A stretch of 64,000 nucleotides of DNA, taken from Cupriavidus numazuensis. GTDB lineage: Bacteria > Pseudomonadota > Gammaproteobacteria > Burkholderiales > Burkholderiaceae. The notes beneath the pieces were generated by a model. It was not told where the DNA came from and ran no database searches. It saw only the letters and a list, made by a program, of their open reading frames with translations. Position 1 is the stretch's first letter; each line of letters opens with the position of its first letter. Below are positions 7,870 through 15,589 of the stretch, in pieces. Location of the stretch: contig NZ_CAJPVI010000029.1 of assembly GCF_905397435.1 (NCBI RefSeq), positions 1-64,000 on the forward strand. The letters are read 5' to 3'. Position numbers and translations under genes: made by a program.

Positions 7870-9324
7870 TCAGATCGGATAGGCGCCAGTCAAGCCGCCC
7901 GCGATGAGCATGACCAGACCCACGGCAACCGCGCGCCAGATCGTCTTCCGGGCATGCTCGCCAAGTTCGACCTTGGCCAAGCCCGCGAGCAAGAGAAATG
8001 AAGGAACCAGCGGACTCGATTGATGCAACGGCTGGCCAACGATTGCCGCCCGCGCCATTTCCACGGCCGAAATCCCGTAGTGGGAGGCAGTCTCGGCAAG
8101 GATCGGCAGCACGCCAAAGTAGAACGCGTCGTTGCTCGTGAAGAACGTCATCGGAATGCTGATGACCCCGGTCACGATGGCGAGATGCGGGCCCCAGGAC
8201 GCCGGGATGATGGCCACGAGCCATTTGGCCATGGCTTCGACCATCCCACTTCCGCTCAGAACGCCGGTCAGTACTGTTGCGGCGAAGACCATTCCCACGA
8301 CACCAACAATGCTCGATGCGTGCGATTTGATTTGATCCGCCTGATCGGCAACGCGCGGGAAGTTGATCACCAGGGCAACCGCCACGCCCAGCAGAAAGAC
8401 CACCGGCGATGGGATGACCTCGACCACAAGCAACGTCATGACGCCCAACGTCAGCAGCGCATTGACCCATGCGAGATGTGGGCGTGCATTGGGACGCTGA
8501 AGGATATGACCGTCGCTCGAGAACGGCGCGGAGAAATCATCCTGGACGTCGCGCTGCGCGGCGGATGCATCCGCTCGCACCGATGCCATGGCGCCATGCG
8601 GGAACGCCATTGCGGCGCCGGATACGTTGCTAAATCCCGTGGAGGCCGCAACCGCGACCGGGCGCTTGCTGCCCGCACCCAGCAGCCCGGTGTCCGGCTG
8701 AATCGCCAGGTAACCGATACGCGCACGTTCCGAACGACCCAGCAGGTAGGCGAGGAAAAGCAATGCGCACACGGACATGAAGATTGCGGGCGCCATCGGG
8801 ACAAAGATGTCGACCGGGTTCAACTTGAGCGCCGCTGCGGCGCGCGCTGTGGAACCTCCCCAGGGCACCGTGTTGAAAATGCCATTCGCTGTTGCCGCAA
8901 TGCACGTCAGCACCCATGGGCTCATGCCCAGGCGAAGGTAAATCGGCAGGAAGGCCGACGTGACGATAATGAACGTCGTGGAGCCGTCACCATCGAGGGA
9001 CACGATTGCCGTAAGCAGTGCGGTACCCAGGGCCAGGCGAACCGGATCGTTGTGGACGAACCGCAAGATCAGCCGGATGAGCGGATCGAACATGCCGACA
9101 TCAATCATCATGCCGAAGTAAATGATGGCAAAGAACAGCAGGCACGCGGTGGGCGCTACGGTCTTGATTGACTTGATGATCGACTGACCAAGGTCCAGTC
9201 CCCCGCCCGCGACAAGGCCAAAGATGATCGGCACCAGGATGAGCGCAGCCACCGGCGTCAGCCGTTTGGCCATGATCAGGGTCATGAATGCGGCAATCAT
9301 GCCGAAACCGAGAATTACCAACAT
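7870..9324 (-). CDS. CitMHS-family citrate/carboxylate:proton symporter
   Basis: A 484-residue inner-membrane transporter with about 11-12 hydrophobic segments and a charged cytoplasmic loop near residues 220-280. It shows family motifs such as SLDGDGSTTFIIV and TANGIFNTVPWGG in the first half and FFTSNDAFYFGVLP in the second. CitMHS proteins import metal-citrate complexes or other dicarboxylates with protons. The position between a cupin and a 2-hydroxyacid dehydrogenase suggests that it imports the operon's substrate. An inverted repeat AGGTCTG/CAGACCT lies upstream at 9453-9479. Confidence 0.92.
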   Translation of the reverse strand: MLVILGFGMIAAFMTLIMAKRLTPVAALILVPIIFGLVAGGGLDLGQSIIKSIKTVAPTACLLFFAIIYFGMMIDVGMFDPLIRLILRFVHNDPVRLALGTALLTAIVSLDGDGSTTFIIVTSAFLPIYLRLGMSPWVLTCIAATANGIFNTVPWGGSTARAAAALKLNPVDIFVPMAPAIFMSVCALLFLAYLLGRSERARIGYLAIQPDTGLLGAGSKRPVAVAASTGFSNVSGAAMAFPHGAMASVRADASAAQRDVQDDFSAPFSSDGHILQRPNARPHLAWVNALLTLGVMTLLVVEVIPSPVVFLLGVAVALVINFPRVADQADQIKSHASSIVGVVGMVFAATVLTGVLSGSGMVEAMAKWLVAIIPASWGPHLAIVTGVISIPMTFFTSNDAFYFGVLPILAETASHYGISAVEMARAAIVGQPLHQSSPLVPSFLLLAGLAKVELGEHARKTIWRAVAVGLVMLIAGGLTGAYPI

Positions 9325-9452
9325 CGTTGTCTCGCGTTTGTTCTGGACCGGCCTGTGGGCCTGACGAGAGAGTTTCCCGCCGGCTGGTCACATATTTGAG
9401 GGTGCAGGAAAACTACGCCCCGGCGTCATCCGGGTCGGTTCCTTGCGCAGCG

Positions 9453-9479
9453 AGGTCTGAGGCTATCCGCCGCAGACCT
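9453..9479. repeat. 7-bp inverted repeat between cupin 2 and the transporter
   Basis: AGGTCTG at 9453-9459 and CAGACCT at 9473-9479 are perfectly complementary with a 13-bp loop. They lie in the 181-bp gap between the cupin stop and the CitMHS start. The site could be a weak intra-operon hairpin or an operator; no T-run follows. Confidence 0.3.
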
Positions 9480-9505
9480 GAAAGGGAGCGATTAGCGTTG
9501 CGCGA

Positions 9506-9925
9506 TCAGTGCTTGCCGTGCTCTGCGGCTACGGGGTTCGTTGCTCCCGTCTCGGTCAAGGTGCGCGTAGCGTCGACCGTCGCGTAGATCCACATGATCT
9601 TCATGGGCTCTGTCTTCGACAGATTGCGGAAGCGGTGGTTGACGTTCGGCGGAATGAAGGTCACGTCGTGCGGCTTGAGCAAATACTCGAGGCCATCGAT
9701 ATCCAGGATGGCCTCGCCCTCCATCAGCACAACGCTCTCCTGGCAGTTGTGGCTATGGAAGGGAATCTCCACGCCTGCGTCGAACGACGTGTAGCCGGTG
9801 ATAAAGCTCGTCGTGCCCAGTTCGCGCGACACCAGCGGCGTGGTACGGGCCCCACCACCACGCTCATGCGTCGGCAAAGTTTCGGGCTTCAGGAGGACGG
9901 CGCCGGAAGGGGTCTTGCTGGTCAT
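9506..9925 (-). CDS. Cupin-domain protein (paralogue 2)
   Basis: A 139-residue close paralogue of the cupin at 2221-2646. His57, His59, Glu63 and His97 are in the same positions, and the opening KTPSGAVLLKP is shared. The ATG at 9925 follows a GGAGACAAAG ribosome-binding site, the strongest start signal. It leads a minus-strand series continuing into the CitMHS transporter. Its duplicate heads a parallel operon with different enzymes, so the protein probably acts on a common intermediate or senses a common ligand. The biochemical role is unknown. Confidence 0.88.
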   Translation of the reverse strand: MTSKTPSGAVLLKPETLPTHERGGGARTTPLVSRELGTTSFITGYTSFDAGVEIPFHSHNCQESVVLMEGEAILDIDGLEYLLKPHDVTFIPPNVNHRFRNLSKTEPMKIMWIYATVDATRTLTETGATNPVAAEHGKH

Positions 9926-10354
9926 GCTTTGTCTCCGATCTGGATTTGCGCGGTCGGCTGCGGATGAGCAGGCTGCGTGGGGGAAATGGCGATGCGGAGC
10001 TGTTTGGCCGCGCGCCTTGCACTGTCGCAATGTCAATCTGCGACGATGCGTTGATTGATCGAAGTATAGCTTTCTGTGATTACAAAATGCAAAAAGGAAA
10101 ACGTAAGCGTTTACCCTTGATTGCCAGTGGATAAGGCAAAAGCAACGAGTGCAGCCGGTGCGTCGGATGGCACGCGGTACACTTTTTGCGACCAAAATTG
10201 AGTTTGGAGGAGCCGGCGGAAACGCCGTCGCGGTTTGGAAGCGACGATGTGGGAGAACGCCTGCGAACAACAGGCGGGATCGGGTCAGACTAATGCCCGT
10301 AGATTGCCTTTTGAAGCAAGGAACAGCAATACAAACAGAGTATCGACTCGTGGG
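9926..10354. other. 428-bp intergenic region upstream of cupin 2
   Basis: There is no convincing gene here. The middle (about 10040-10130) is AT-rich relative to the flanks and holds the promoter candidate listed separately. The right half, next to the GntR stop at 10355, shows nothing recognisable. Confidence 0.5.
10063..10092 (-). promoter_or_regulatory. Candidate promoter for the cupin 2/transporter operon
   Basis: On the minus strand TATACT (10068-10063) is a good -10 box. TTGCAT (10092-10087) is a poor -35 at 18-bp spacing. The site lies about 140 bp upstream of the cupin start. The weak -35 would fit an activated promoter. Confidence 0.35.
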
Positions 10355-11254
10355 TCAAGCCGCGCTCTTGAACACGGATTTGCTGCGCACCTTTCTCTGG
10401 CGCGCGCCCTCAAGATGCTCCCGCATCAACCCCGCCGCCTTCAGCAGATCTTGCGCGGCGATGGCTTCGAGGATAGCCAGGTGCTCGATCGCCTGTTCCT
10501 GGCGCGGTTTGCGGTCCTTCGCTTGCCCGTATTCAACCAGCCGCCGCAGCGAGTCCATCCGCTTGATGGATTGCACAAGGAAGCGATTGCCCGACCATTT
10601 GGCGATGGTTTCGTGAAACCGGCTGTTGGACTCGAACAGCTCGATCGGGGTCATGGTCTTGTACCCGCCATCGACGATGGCGCGTTGCTGGCGCCGCAGA
10701 GCAGCCAGTTCCACGGGATCGGCGCGAAACCACGGGCTCAGCAGCCCGGTTGGCTCCAGAGCCGTACGGTAAAGATAGCTTTCCTCGTAGGCCTGTGCGG
10801 AGTCGATCATCGGGAGGAAGGTCCAGCCATGTCCAATGGACCGCTCTACCCACCCTTCCTCCTGGATCCTGGAAAGCGCCTTCCGCAATGCGCTGCGCGC
10901 GACATTGTATTGCCGCATCATGTCGGCTTCGGTGACGAAGTCCGGCAGCGCACCGCTCAGCCGGTCTTCCGCGATCTTCAGATGCAGCGGGTCGTCTGGC
11001 TCCTGCGAGAGCTCCTGAGCGATCGCGGACAGATCCGCGGCGTCCTTGTCGAGGAAGAAGCCGCGATTGTGGTCATGGACGACCGCCCCCACCTCAACAA
11101 GATAGCGCAGTGCCACATTGACGGGTGACCGCGACACACCGATCCGCTCGGCCAGAACGCTCTCGGCAAGGTGATCGCCGGCGCGAAGCGCATCCAGGCG
11201 CGCCAGGGCGACGATTTCGCGTGCCACGCGCGTTTGCAGTTGGGAGAGATTCAT
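10355..11254 (-). CDS. GntR/FCD transcriptional regulator with two winged-helix domains (second copy)
   Basis: A 299-residue paralogue of the regulator at 4026. The first winged helix is residues 1-68 (AERIGVSRSPVNVALRYL). A second covers 90-150 (GALPDFVTEADMMRQYNV, then GWVERSIGHGWTFLP). An FCD domain with ESNSRFHETI follows. The first recognition helix reads VNVALRYL where VREALRRL is usual, so its target site probably differs from that of the other copy. The ATG at 11254 was chosen over a TTG at 11278. A 17-bp palindrome sits upstream at 11318-11334. It likely controls the cupin 2/CitMHS operon downstream or the Bug gene upstream. Confidence 0.9.
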   Translation of the reverse strand: MNLSQLQTRVAREIVALARLDALRAGDHLAESVLAERIGVSRSPVNVALRYLVEVGAVVHDHNRGFFLDKDAADLSAIAQELSQEPDDPLHLKIAEDRLSGALPDFVTEADMMRQYNVARSALRKALSRIQEEGWVERSIGHGWTFLPMIDSAQAYEESYLYRTALEPTGLLSPWFRADPVELAALRRQQRAIVDGGYKTMTPIELFESNSRFHETIAKWSGNRFLVQSIKRMDSLRRLVEYGQAKDRKPRQEQAIEHLAILEAIAAQDLLKAAGLMREHLEGARQRKVRSKSVFKSAA

Positions 11255-11317
11255 GGTTCGACCGGCGGTGATGGGCAAGGCCGCCGAGTCGTCTGGCGCA
11301 CCCGGCGTGATGGTTCA

Positions 11318-11334
11318 CATGGCATTTTGCCATG
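11318..11334. promoter_or_regulatory. Perfect 17-bp palindrome, candidate GntR operator
   Basis: CATGGCA and TGCCATG flank a TTT centre, 64 bp upstream of the GntR start and 32 bp beyond the stop of the Bug gene at 11366. The length and symmetry suit a dimeric winged-helix regulator site. It could equally act as a hairpin terminating the Bug transcript. Confidence 0.4.
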
Positions 11335-11365
11335 ACGTCCGCCAATCGCCCACGGTGCCGCATGA

Positions 11366-12367
11366 TCAGTCGATGCGCATGCCCAACTGCTGGATCAGTT
11401 TGGACCACTTGTCGTTCTCCCGGCGAATCAGCGAGGCGAACTCTGCCGGGCCGGCTGCCGTCGGCTCATAGAGCTGGCTGCGCAGCTTGTTCGCGTTGTC
11501 GGGATCTTTCAGGCCTGCCAACAGGGCCTGGCTCAGCTTCTGCGTCACCGCCGCCGGCGTACCTTTCGGCACCACGGCGCCGGCCCAGGAAGTCGCCTCA
11601 TATCCCGGCACTGCTTCTGCCAGAGCCGGCACGTCGGGCAAGGCGCTGGCGCGCTTTGCCGATGTGACGGCCAGAGCCCGCAGCTTGCCAGCCTTGATGT
11701 GCGGCAGTGCTGCAAGCGGGTCAGCGATACAGGCATCCACCTCGCCGCCCAGAACCGCCACCACCGCCGGCGCGCCACCTTTGTAGGGGACATGGACCAG
11801 GTCGATCTTTGCCAACGATTTGAGCATTTCGCCGCCGAGGTGGTTGCCGCTGCCATTGCCAGCAGAGCTGTATGCGAGCTTGCCAGGTTTGGACCTGGCC
11901 AAAGCAATGAACTCCTGCAGGTTCTTTGCCGCCACGTTGGGATTGACCACCAGGATGTTGGCCACGGATGCCATCCACACCAGCGGCTCAAAGTCGCTCA
12001 CCGAATACCCGGGCCGCGAGTAGAGATGCGGGTTGAGTGCCATCGTCGACAGATTGACGAACGTCATCGTGTAGCCGTCCGCCGCGGCACGAGCGCCGGC
12101 GACTGTGCCGATGTTGCCCGCGGCGCCCGGACGGTTGTCAATCACGATGGGCTGCCCCAGCACGCCCTGCGCTTTTCCCTGGACAGTACGACAGAGCAGA
12201 TCCGCCCCGCCACCCGCAGCCTGCGGCACGATGAAGGTGATGGGCTTCGAAGGAAAGGCGCTCTCGGCCATCGCCAATCGAGGCGACATCGATGCAACGC
12301 CAGCCAGAGGCGCTGCCAGGATGCCTTGCACGATGGACCGCCGGCGTTGATTGGGCACGGACGTCAT
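11366..12367 (-). CDS. Bug-family tripartite tricarboxylate transporter receptor with Tat-type leader
   Basis: A 333-residue periplasmic solute receptor. The leader QRRRSIVQGILAAPLAG has a multiple-arginine Tat-like n-region and ends near AMAES. The mature part starts FPSKPITFIVPQAAGGG and carries NRPGAAGNIGTV. The start is supported by AAGGAGACAAC just before the ATG. It is divergent from the lactonase-like gene at 12661 across 293 bp and lies upstream of the second GntR regulator. No membrane subunits are present; the ligand is unknown. Confidence 0.92.
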   Translation of the reverse strand: MTSVPNQRRRSIVQGILAAPLAGVASMSPRLAMAESAFPSKPITFIVPQAAGGGADLLCRTVQGKAQGVLGQPIVIDNRPGAAGNIGTVAGARAAADGYTMTFVNLSTMALNPHLYSRPGYSVSDFEPLVWMASVANILVVNPNVAAKNLQEFIALARSKPGKLAYSSAGNGSGNHLGGEMLKSLAKIDLVHVPYKGGAPAVVAVLGGEVDACIADPLAALPHIKAGKLRALAVTSAKRASALPDVPALAEAVPGYEATSWAGAVVPKGTPAAVTQKLSQALLAGLKDPDNANKLRSQLYEPTAAGPAEFASLIRRENDKWSKLIQQLGMRID

Positions 12368-12660
12368 GATGTTGTCTCCTTTTGAACTTGTTTACATATC
12401 GCGTTTTATGATCATAGAATGCATTAAAGGCAGCGACAACGAGTCCAGGATTTACAGCGCGAGATATATGCGTCATGCGGCGCTTTCAGATGGAAACGTA
12501 GGGTATACATGCGTCCAATTGCTCAATCCTCACAGAGCAATTGGCGAAACCAGCAGCGCGGTTGAGGGCTACCACGTCGTACTGGCGCATGGCCACGTAT
12601 TGCCTTTACAGATACCTAAACGCATTCGAACATCGATACGCGTACGAATCAGGAGGAGAC

Positions 12661-13728
12661 ATGCCAACCATCGCTTATACCGGTTGCCGCACGACGGCTC
12701 AGCGCAATGCCAGAGGATGCGGGATAGAAGTTTTCGCTGTCGATGAACAAGGGAACTGGGTACATCGGCAGAGCGTTGGCGACCTGGTCAATCCTTCTTT
12801 CCTGCTGGTCGACCAGGAGCGGCATCGTCTTTACTGCGTGCATGGGGACGAGAGTGAAGTCAGCGCCTTTCGCATTGATGCACGGAGTGGCGTGCTGACA
12901 AGGCTTAACACGCAATCCACGCAGGGCGCAAACCCCGTTCATCTTTGCCTGACCCAAAGCGGCGACAGTCTGGTCGTCGCGAACTACGCAAATGGAACGG
13001 CCGTCGCGCTTCCCGTGGAGAAAGACGGCCGCCTCGGTCTTGTTGCAAGCACACTTCGATTCACTGGAGACCCTGGCCCACATGCCAGCGAGCAACGCGG
13101 TCCGCATCCGCATCAAGTGCTGAGGTTGCCAGGGACAGACCGCTTCGTTTTTCCGGACAAGGGCACCGATTCCATATGGTTCGCAGAGTACGATTCCGCA
13201 CGCCAGGCATGGAGACCAGACTCTCTTCTGCGACTCGACGCCAGCCCCGGCGCGGGACCGCGGCACGGCGCCCTTCACCCGACTCGCGCTCTGCTGTACA
13301 TCGTCAACGAGCTGGACTCGACACTGGCGACCTACCAGCTCAGCGGCCAAACAGGATGCGAACTCATCACCATGTCAGACCTTCTTCCGGGCGGCTTCAC
13401 CGGGCACAACCAGTCGGCAGGCATTGCCCTCGATCGAACGGCTGAGCGTGTATTTGTCAGCAATCGCGGGCACGACACGATTTCGATGCTGGCCATTGAC
13501 CCCGCGACCGGAATTCCGCATCTGAGCGGTTGGGTGCCAAGCGATGGAAGAACGCCGCGATTCATCACTGTGGACGCGGCGCAGCGCAATCTGGTGGTGG
13601 CCAACGAAGGCTCTGACGCGATCAGCCTCTTTCCGATCCACGATGTCGCGTCGCGCTACGCGCTTGGAACGCCGCGGCGAGCGGTGAATACCGGCAGTCC
13701 GACTTGTGTGGCGTTCCTGTCGCTGTAG
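12661..13728 (+). CDS. Lactonase family beta-propeller (6-phosphogluconolactonase/YbhE type)
   Basis: A 355-residue seven-bladed propeller of the Pgl/YbhE lactonase family. Repeating blade motifs are seen, for example NPVHLCLTQSGDSLVVANY, GPRHGALHPT and VFVSNRGHDTISM. The conserved HPHQV segment lies near the centre. The frame is open from 12541, but the ATG at 12661 follows a strong AGGAGGAGAC site and matches the family start. No zwf or edd gene is close, so a sugar-acid or other lactone is a better guess than 6-phosphogluconolactone. Its stop codon directly abuts the stop of the convergent M20 gene. Confidence 0.88.
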   Translation: MPTIAYTGCRTTAQRNARGCGIEVFAVDEQGNWVHRQSVGDLVNPSFLLVDQERHRLYCVHGDESEVSAFRIDARSGVLTRLNTQSTQGANPVHLCLTQSGDSLVVANYANGTAVALPVEKDGRLGLVASTLRFTGDPGPHASEQRGPHPHQVLRLPGTDRFVFPDKGTDSIWFAEYDSARQAWRPDSLLRLDASPGAGPRHGALHPTRALLYIVNELDSTLATYQLSGQTGCELITMSDLLPGGFTGHNQSAGIALDRTAERVFVSNRGHDTISMLAIDPATGIPHLSGWVPSDGRTPRFITVDAAQRNLVVANEGSDAISLFPIHDVASRYALGTPRRAVNTGSPTCVAFLSL

Positions 13729-14895
13729 TCAGCCCACCAACGACAGCCGCGCGATTTCCGCAAAGTACTGTGCGCCGATAGTCAGCACGTCGTCATTGAA
13801 GTCATATCGGTTGTTATGCAGCGGTACGCCGCCCGGCGTCCCGGCTTCGCCATTGCCGATGAAGACGAAGGCCCCGGGGACGGCCTGCAGAAATGCGCCG
13901 AAGTCCTCGGAAATCATCATCGGATCGACAGCGCCGTTGACGCGATCTTCACCGACGATATTCCGCGCCGCTTCCAGCGCGACTGGCACGCACCGCTCCC
14001 AGTTCACGGTCGGTGCGAACTCATGGGTGTACTCGAAAGTGCACGTGGCGCCGTGCGTGCGGCAGATGCCTTCACTGATTTCCCGCATCCGGGTTTCGAG
14101 CAACGACTGCACCGCGGGCGTATAGCTGCGCGTGTCCCCCTTGATGATGACGTTCGTCGGAATCGCGTTGCGGATGCCGTCGGTGATGAACTCGGTGCAG
14201 GAAATCACCGCCGGCTGGCTCGGGTCCAGGTTTCGGGAGACGATGGTCTGCAGCGCCAGGACGATTTCCGCGCCGATCACGATGGGGTCCACACCCATAT
14301 GCGGCCTGGCCGCATGGGTTCCCTGCCCTTTCACGTGAATGACGAAATTGTCTTCGCTGGCCATGATGCCGCCCACGCGGGTGGCGATGTTACCGACCGG
14401 TAGTCCCGGCATGTTGTGCGCCCCGTAAATGGCATCGACAGGGAATCGCTCGAACAAGCCATCCTGCATCATCGCCTTTGCCCCGCGGCCATGCTCCTCC
14501 GCCGGCTGGAAGATGAAGCGCACCGTTCCGTTGAAGTCGCGCCGCTGCGTGAGCAGCCTGGCGGCGCCAAGGATCATCGCCATGTGGCCGTCGTGCCCGC
14601 ACGCATGCATCTTCCCTTCGGTCTGCGAGGCATGATCGCGCTCCGGCGCATTCTCGTGAATCGCCAGCGCATCCATGTCGGCACGCAGGCCGATGACGCC
14701 CTTCCCGTCGCCGACGCGCAAGCTCGCGACGAGCCCGGTGCCGCCGATGCCGCGATGCACCTCCATCCCCATGCCGGACAGCAGTTCCGCCACGAAATCC
14801 GACGTCCTCAGTTCCTCGAAGCCGGTTTCGGGATGGCGATGCAGCGCGTGACGCCAGGTCTGTAGGAGGTCGCGAAGTTTGATGTCAGCGTTCAT
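13729..14895 (-). CDS. M20D amidohydrolase (hippurate/N-acyl-amino-acid hydrolase type)
   Basis: A 388-residue zinc carboxypeptidase-like amidohydrolase. The metal-binding motifs MHACGHDGH and FQPAEEHG are intact, and the dimerisation domain starts near residue 180. The family hydrolyses N-acyl or N-aroyl amino acids such as hippurate or IAA conjugates. There is no signal peptide, so it is cytoplasmic. It is divergent from the Lrp/AsnC regulator at 15074 with a 178-bp shared promoter region, a common arrangement for a target gene of that regulator. Confidence 0.92.
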   Translation of the reverse strand: MNADIKLRDLLQTWRHALHRHPETGFEELRTSDFVAELLSGMGMEVHRGIGGTGLVASLRVGDGKGVIGLRADMDALAIHENAPERDHASQTEGKMHACGHDGHMAMILGAARLLTQRRDFNGTVRFIFQPAEEHGRGAKAMMQDGLFERFPVDAIYGAHNMPGLPVGNIATRVGGIMASEDNFVIHVKGQGTHAARPHMGVDPIVIGAEIVLALQTIVSRNLDPSQPAVISCTEFITDGIRNAIPTNVIIKGDTRSYTPAVQSLLETRMREISEGICRTHGATCTFEYTHEFAPTVNWERCVPVALEAARNIVGEDRVNGAVDPMMISEDFGAFLQAVPGAFVFIGNGEAGTPGGVPLHNNRYDFNDDVLTIGAQYFAEIARLSLVG

Positions 14896-15073
14896 GTGAA
14901 TCCTTTGGGTAAGTCAGGCCGGTGCGGGAATCTTACGAGCGGCTCGCTGCAAAGTTCGGGCGTTGTGGCCCGTCGAAGCGAAACGTTGTTGCGTGGAACG
15001 GCCTAAAATTCCGTGAAGCTCCCGTTCCTTCCGGGTGAAACTTGCGCGCAGCGCAATCACAAGGGCGAGAACC

Positions 15074-15544
15074 ATGCCACTGCAACTCGATGCATACGAC
15101 AAGAAGCTGCTGCAACTGCTTCAGGCCAACAACAAGCTCTCCCAGCGGGATCTGGCGGACGCCGTCAACTTGTCGCCCTCGGCCGTCAACCGCCGTATCG
15201 CAGCGCTCGAGGCCGAGGGCGTCATCATGGCGAACACCGCCGTGGTGGATCCCGCCAAGGTCGGCAAGCTGATCACCGTGCTGGTCGAGGTCACGCTGGA
15301 GAATGAAAGGCTCGACCTGCTCGATGAAGTGAAGAAGCGCTTTGTCGAGTGTCCGCAGGTCCAGCAGGTCTATTACGTCACCGGCGACTACGATTTCCTG
15401 CTCGTGCTCGCGGTCACGGATATGACCGAGTATGAACGGCTCACGCGGGAACTCTTCTTCGTCTCGGGCAACGTCAAGAACTTCAAGACACACGTGGCCA
15501 TGCAGCGGTCGAAGGTGAGCCTGGGCGTTGCCATCGAGTCCTGA
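15074..15544 (+). CDS. Lrp/AsnC family transcriptional regulator
   Basis: A 156-residue regulator. The N-terminal AsnC helix-turn-helix (LSQRDLADAVNLSPSAVNRRI, about residues 22-42) is followed by a RAM effector domain with the VYYVTGDYDFLLVL core. The ATG at 15074 gives the normal family length; an in-frame upstream start would add 13 residues. It faces the M20 gene and converges on the APC permease. It probably senses an amino acid and controls the surrounding peptide/amino-acid genes, since Lrp-type regulators usually act locally. Confidence 0.92.
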   Translation: MPLQLDAYDKKLLQLLQANNKLSQRDLADAVNLSPSAVNRRIAALEAEGVIMANTAVVDPAKVGKLITVLVEVTLENERLDLLDEVKKRFVECPQVQQVYYVTGDYDFLLVLAVTDMTEYERLTRELFFVSGNVKNFKTHVAMQRSKVSLGVAIES

Positions 15545-15589
15545 TGGTAACGGCGGCGGGCGTGCCGGAACGCACCCGCCTCCCATCGC

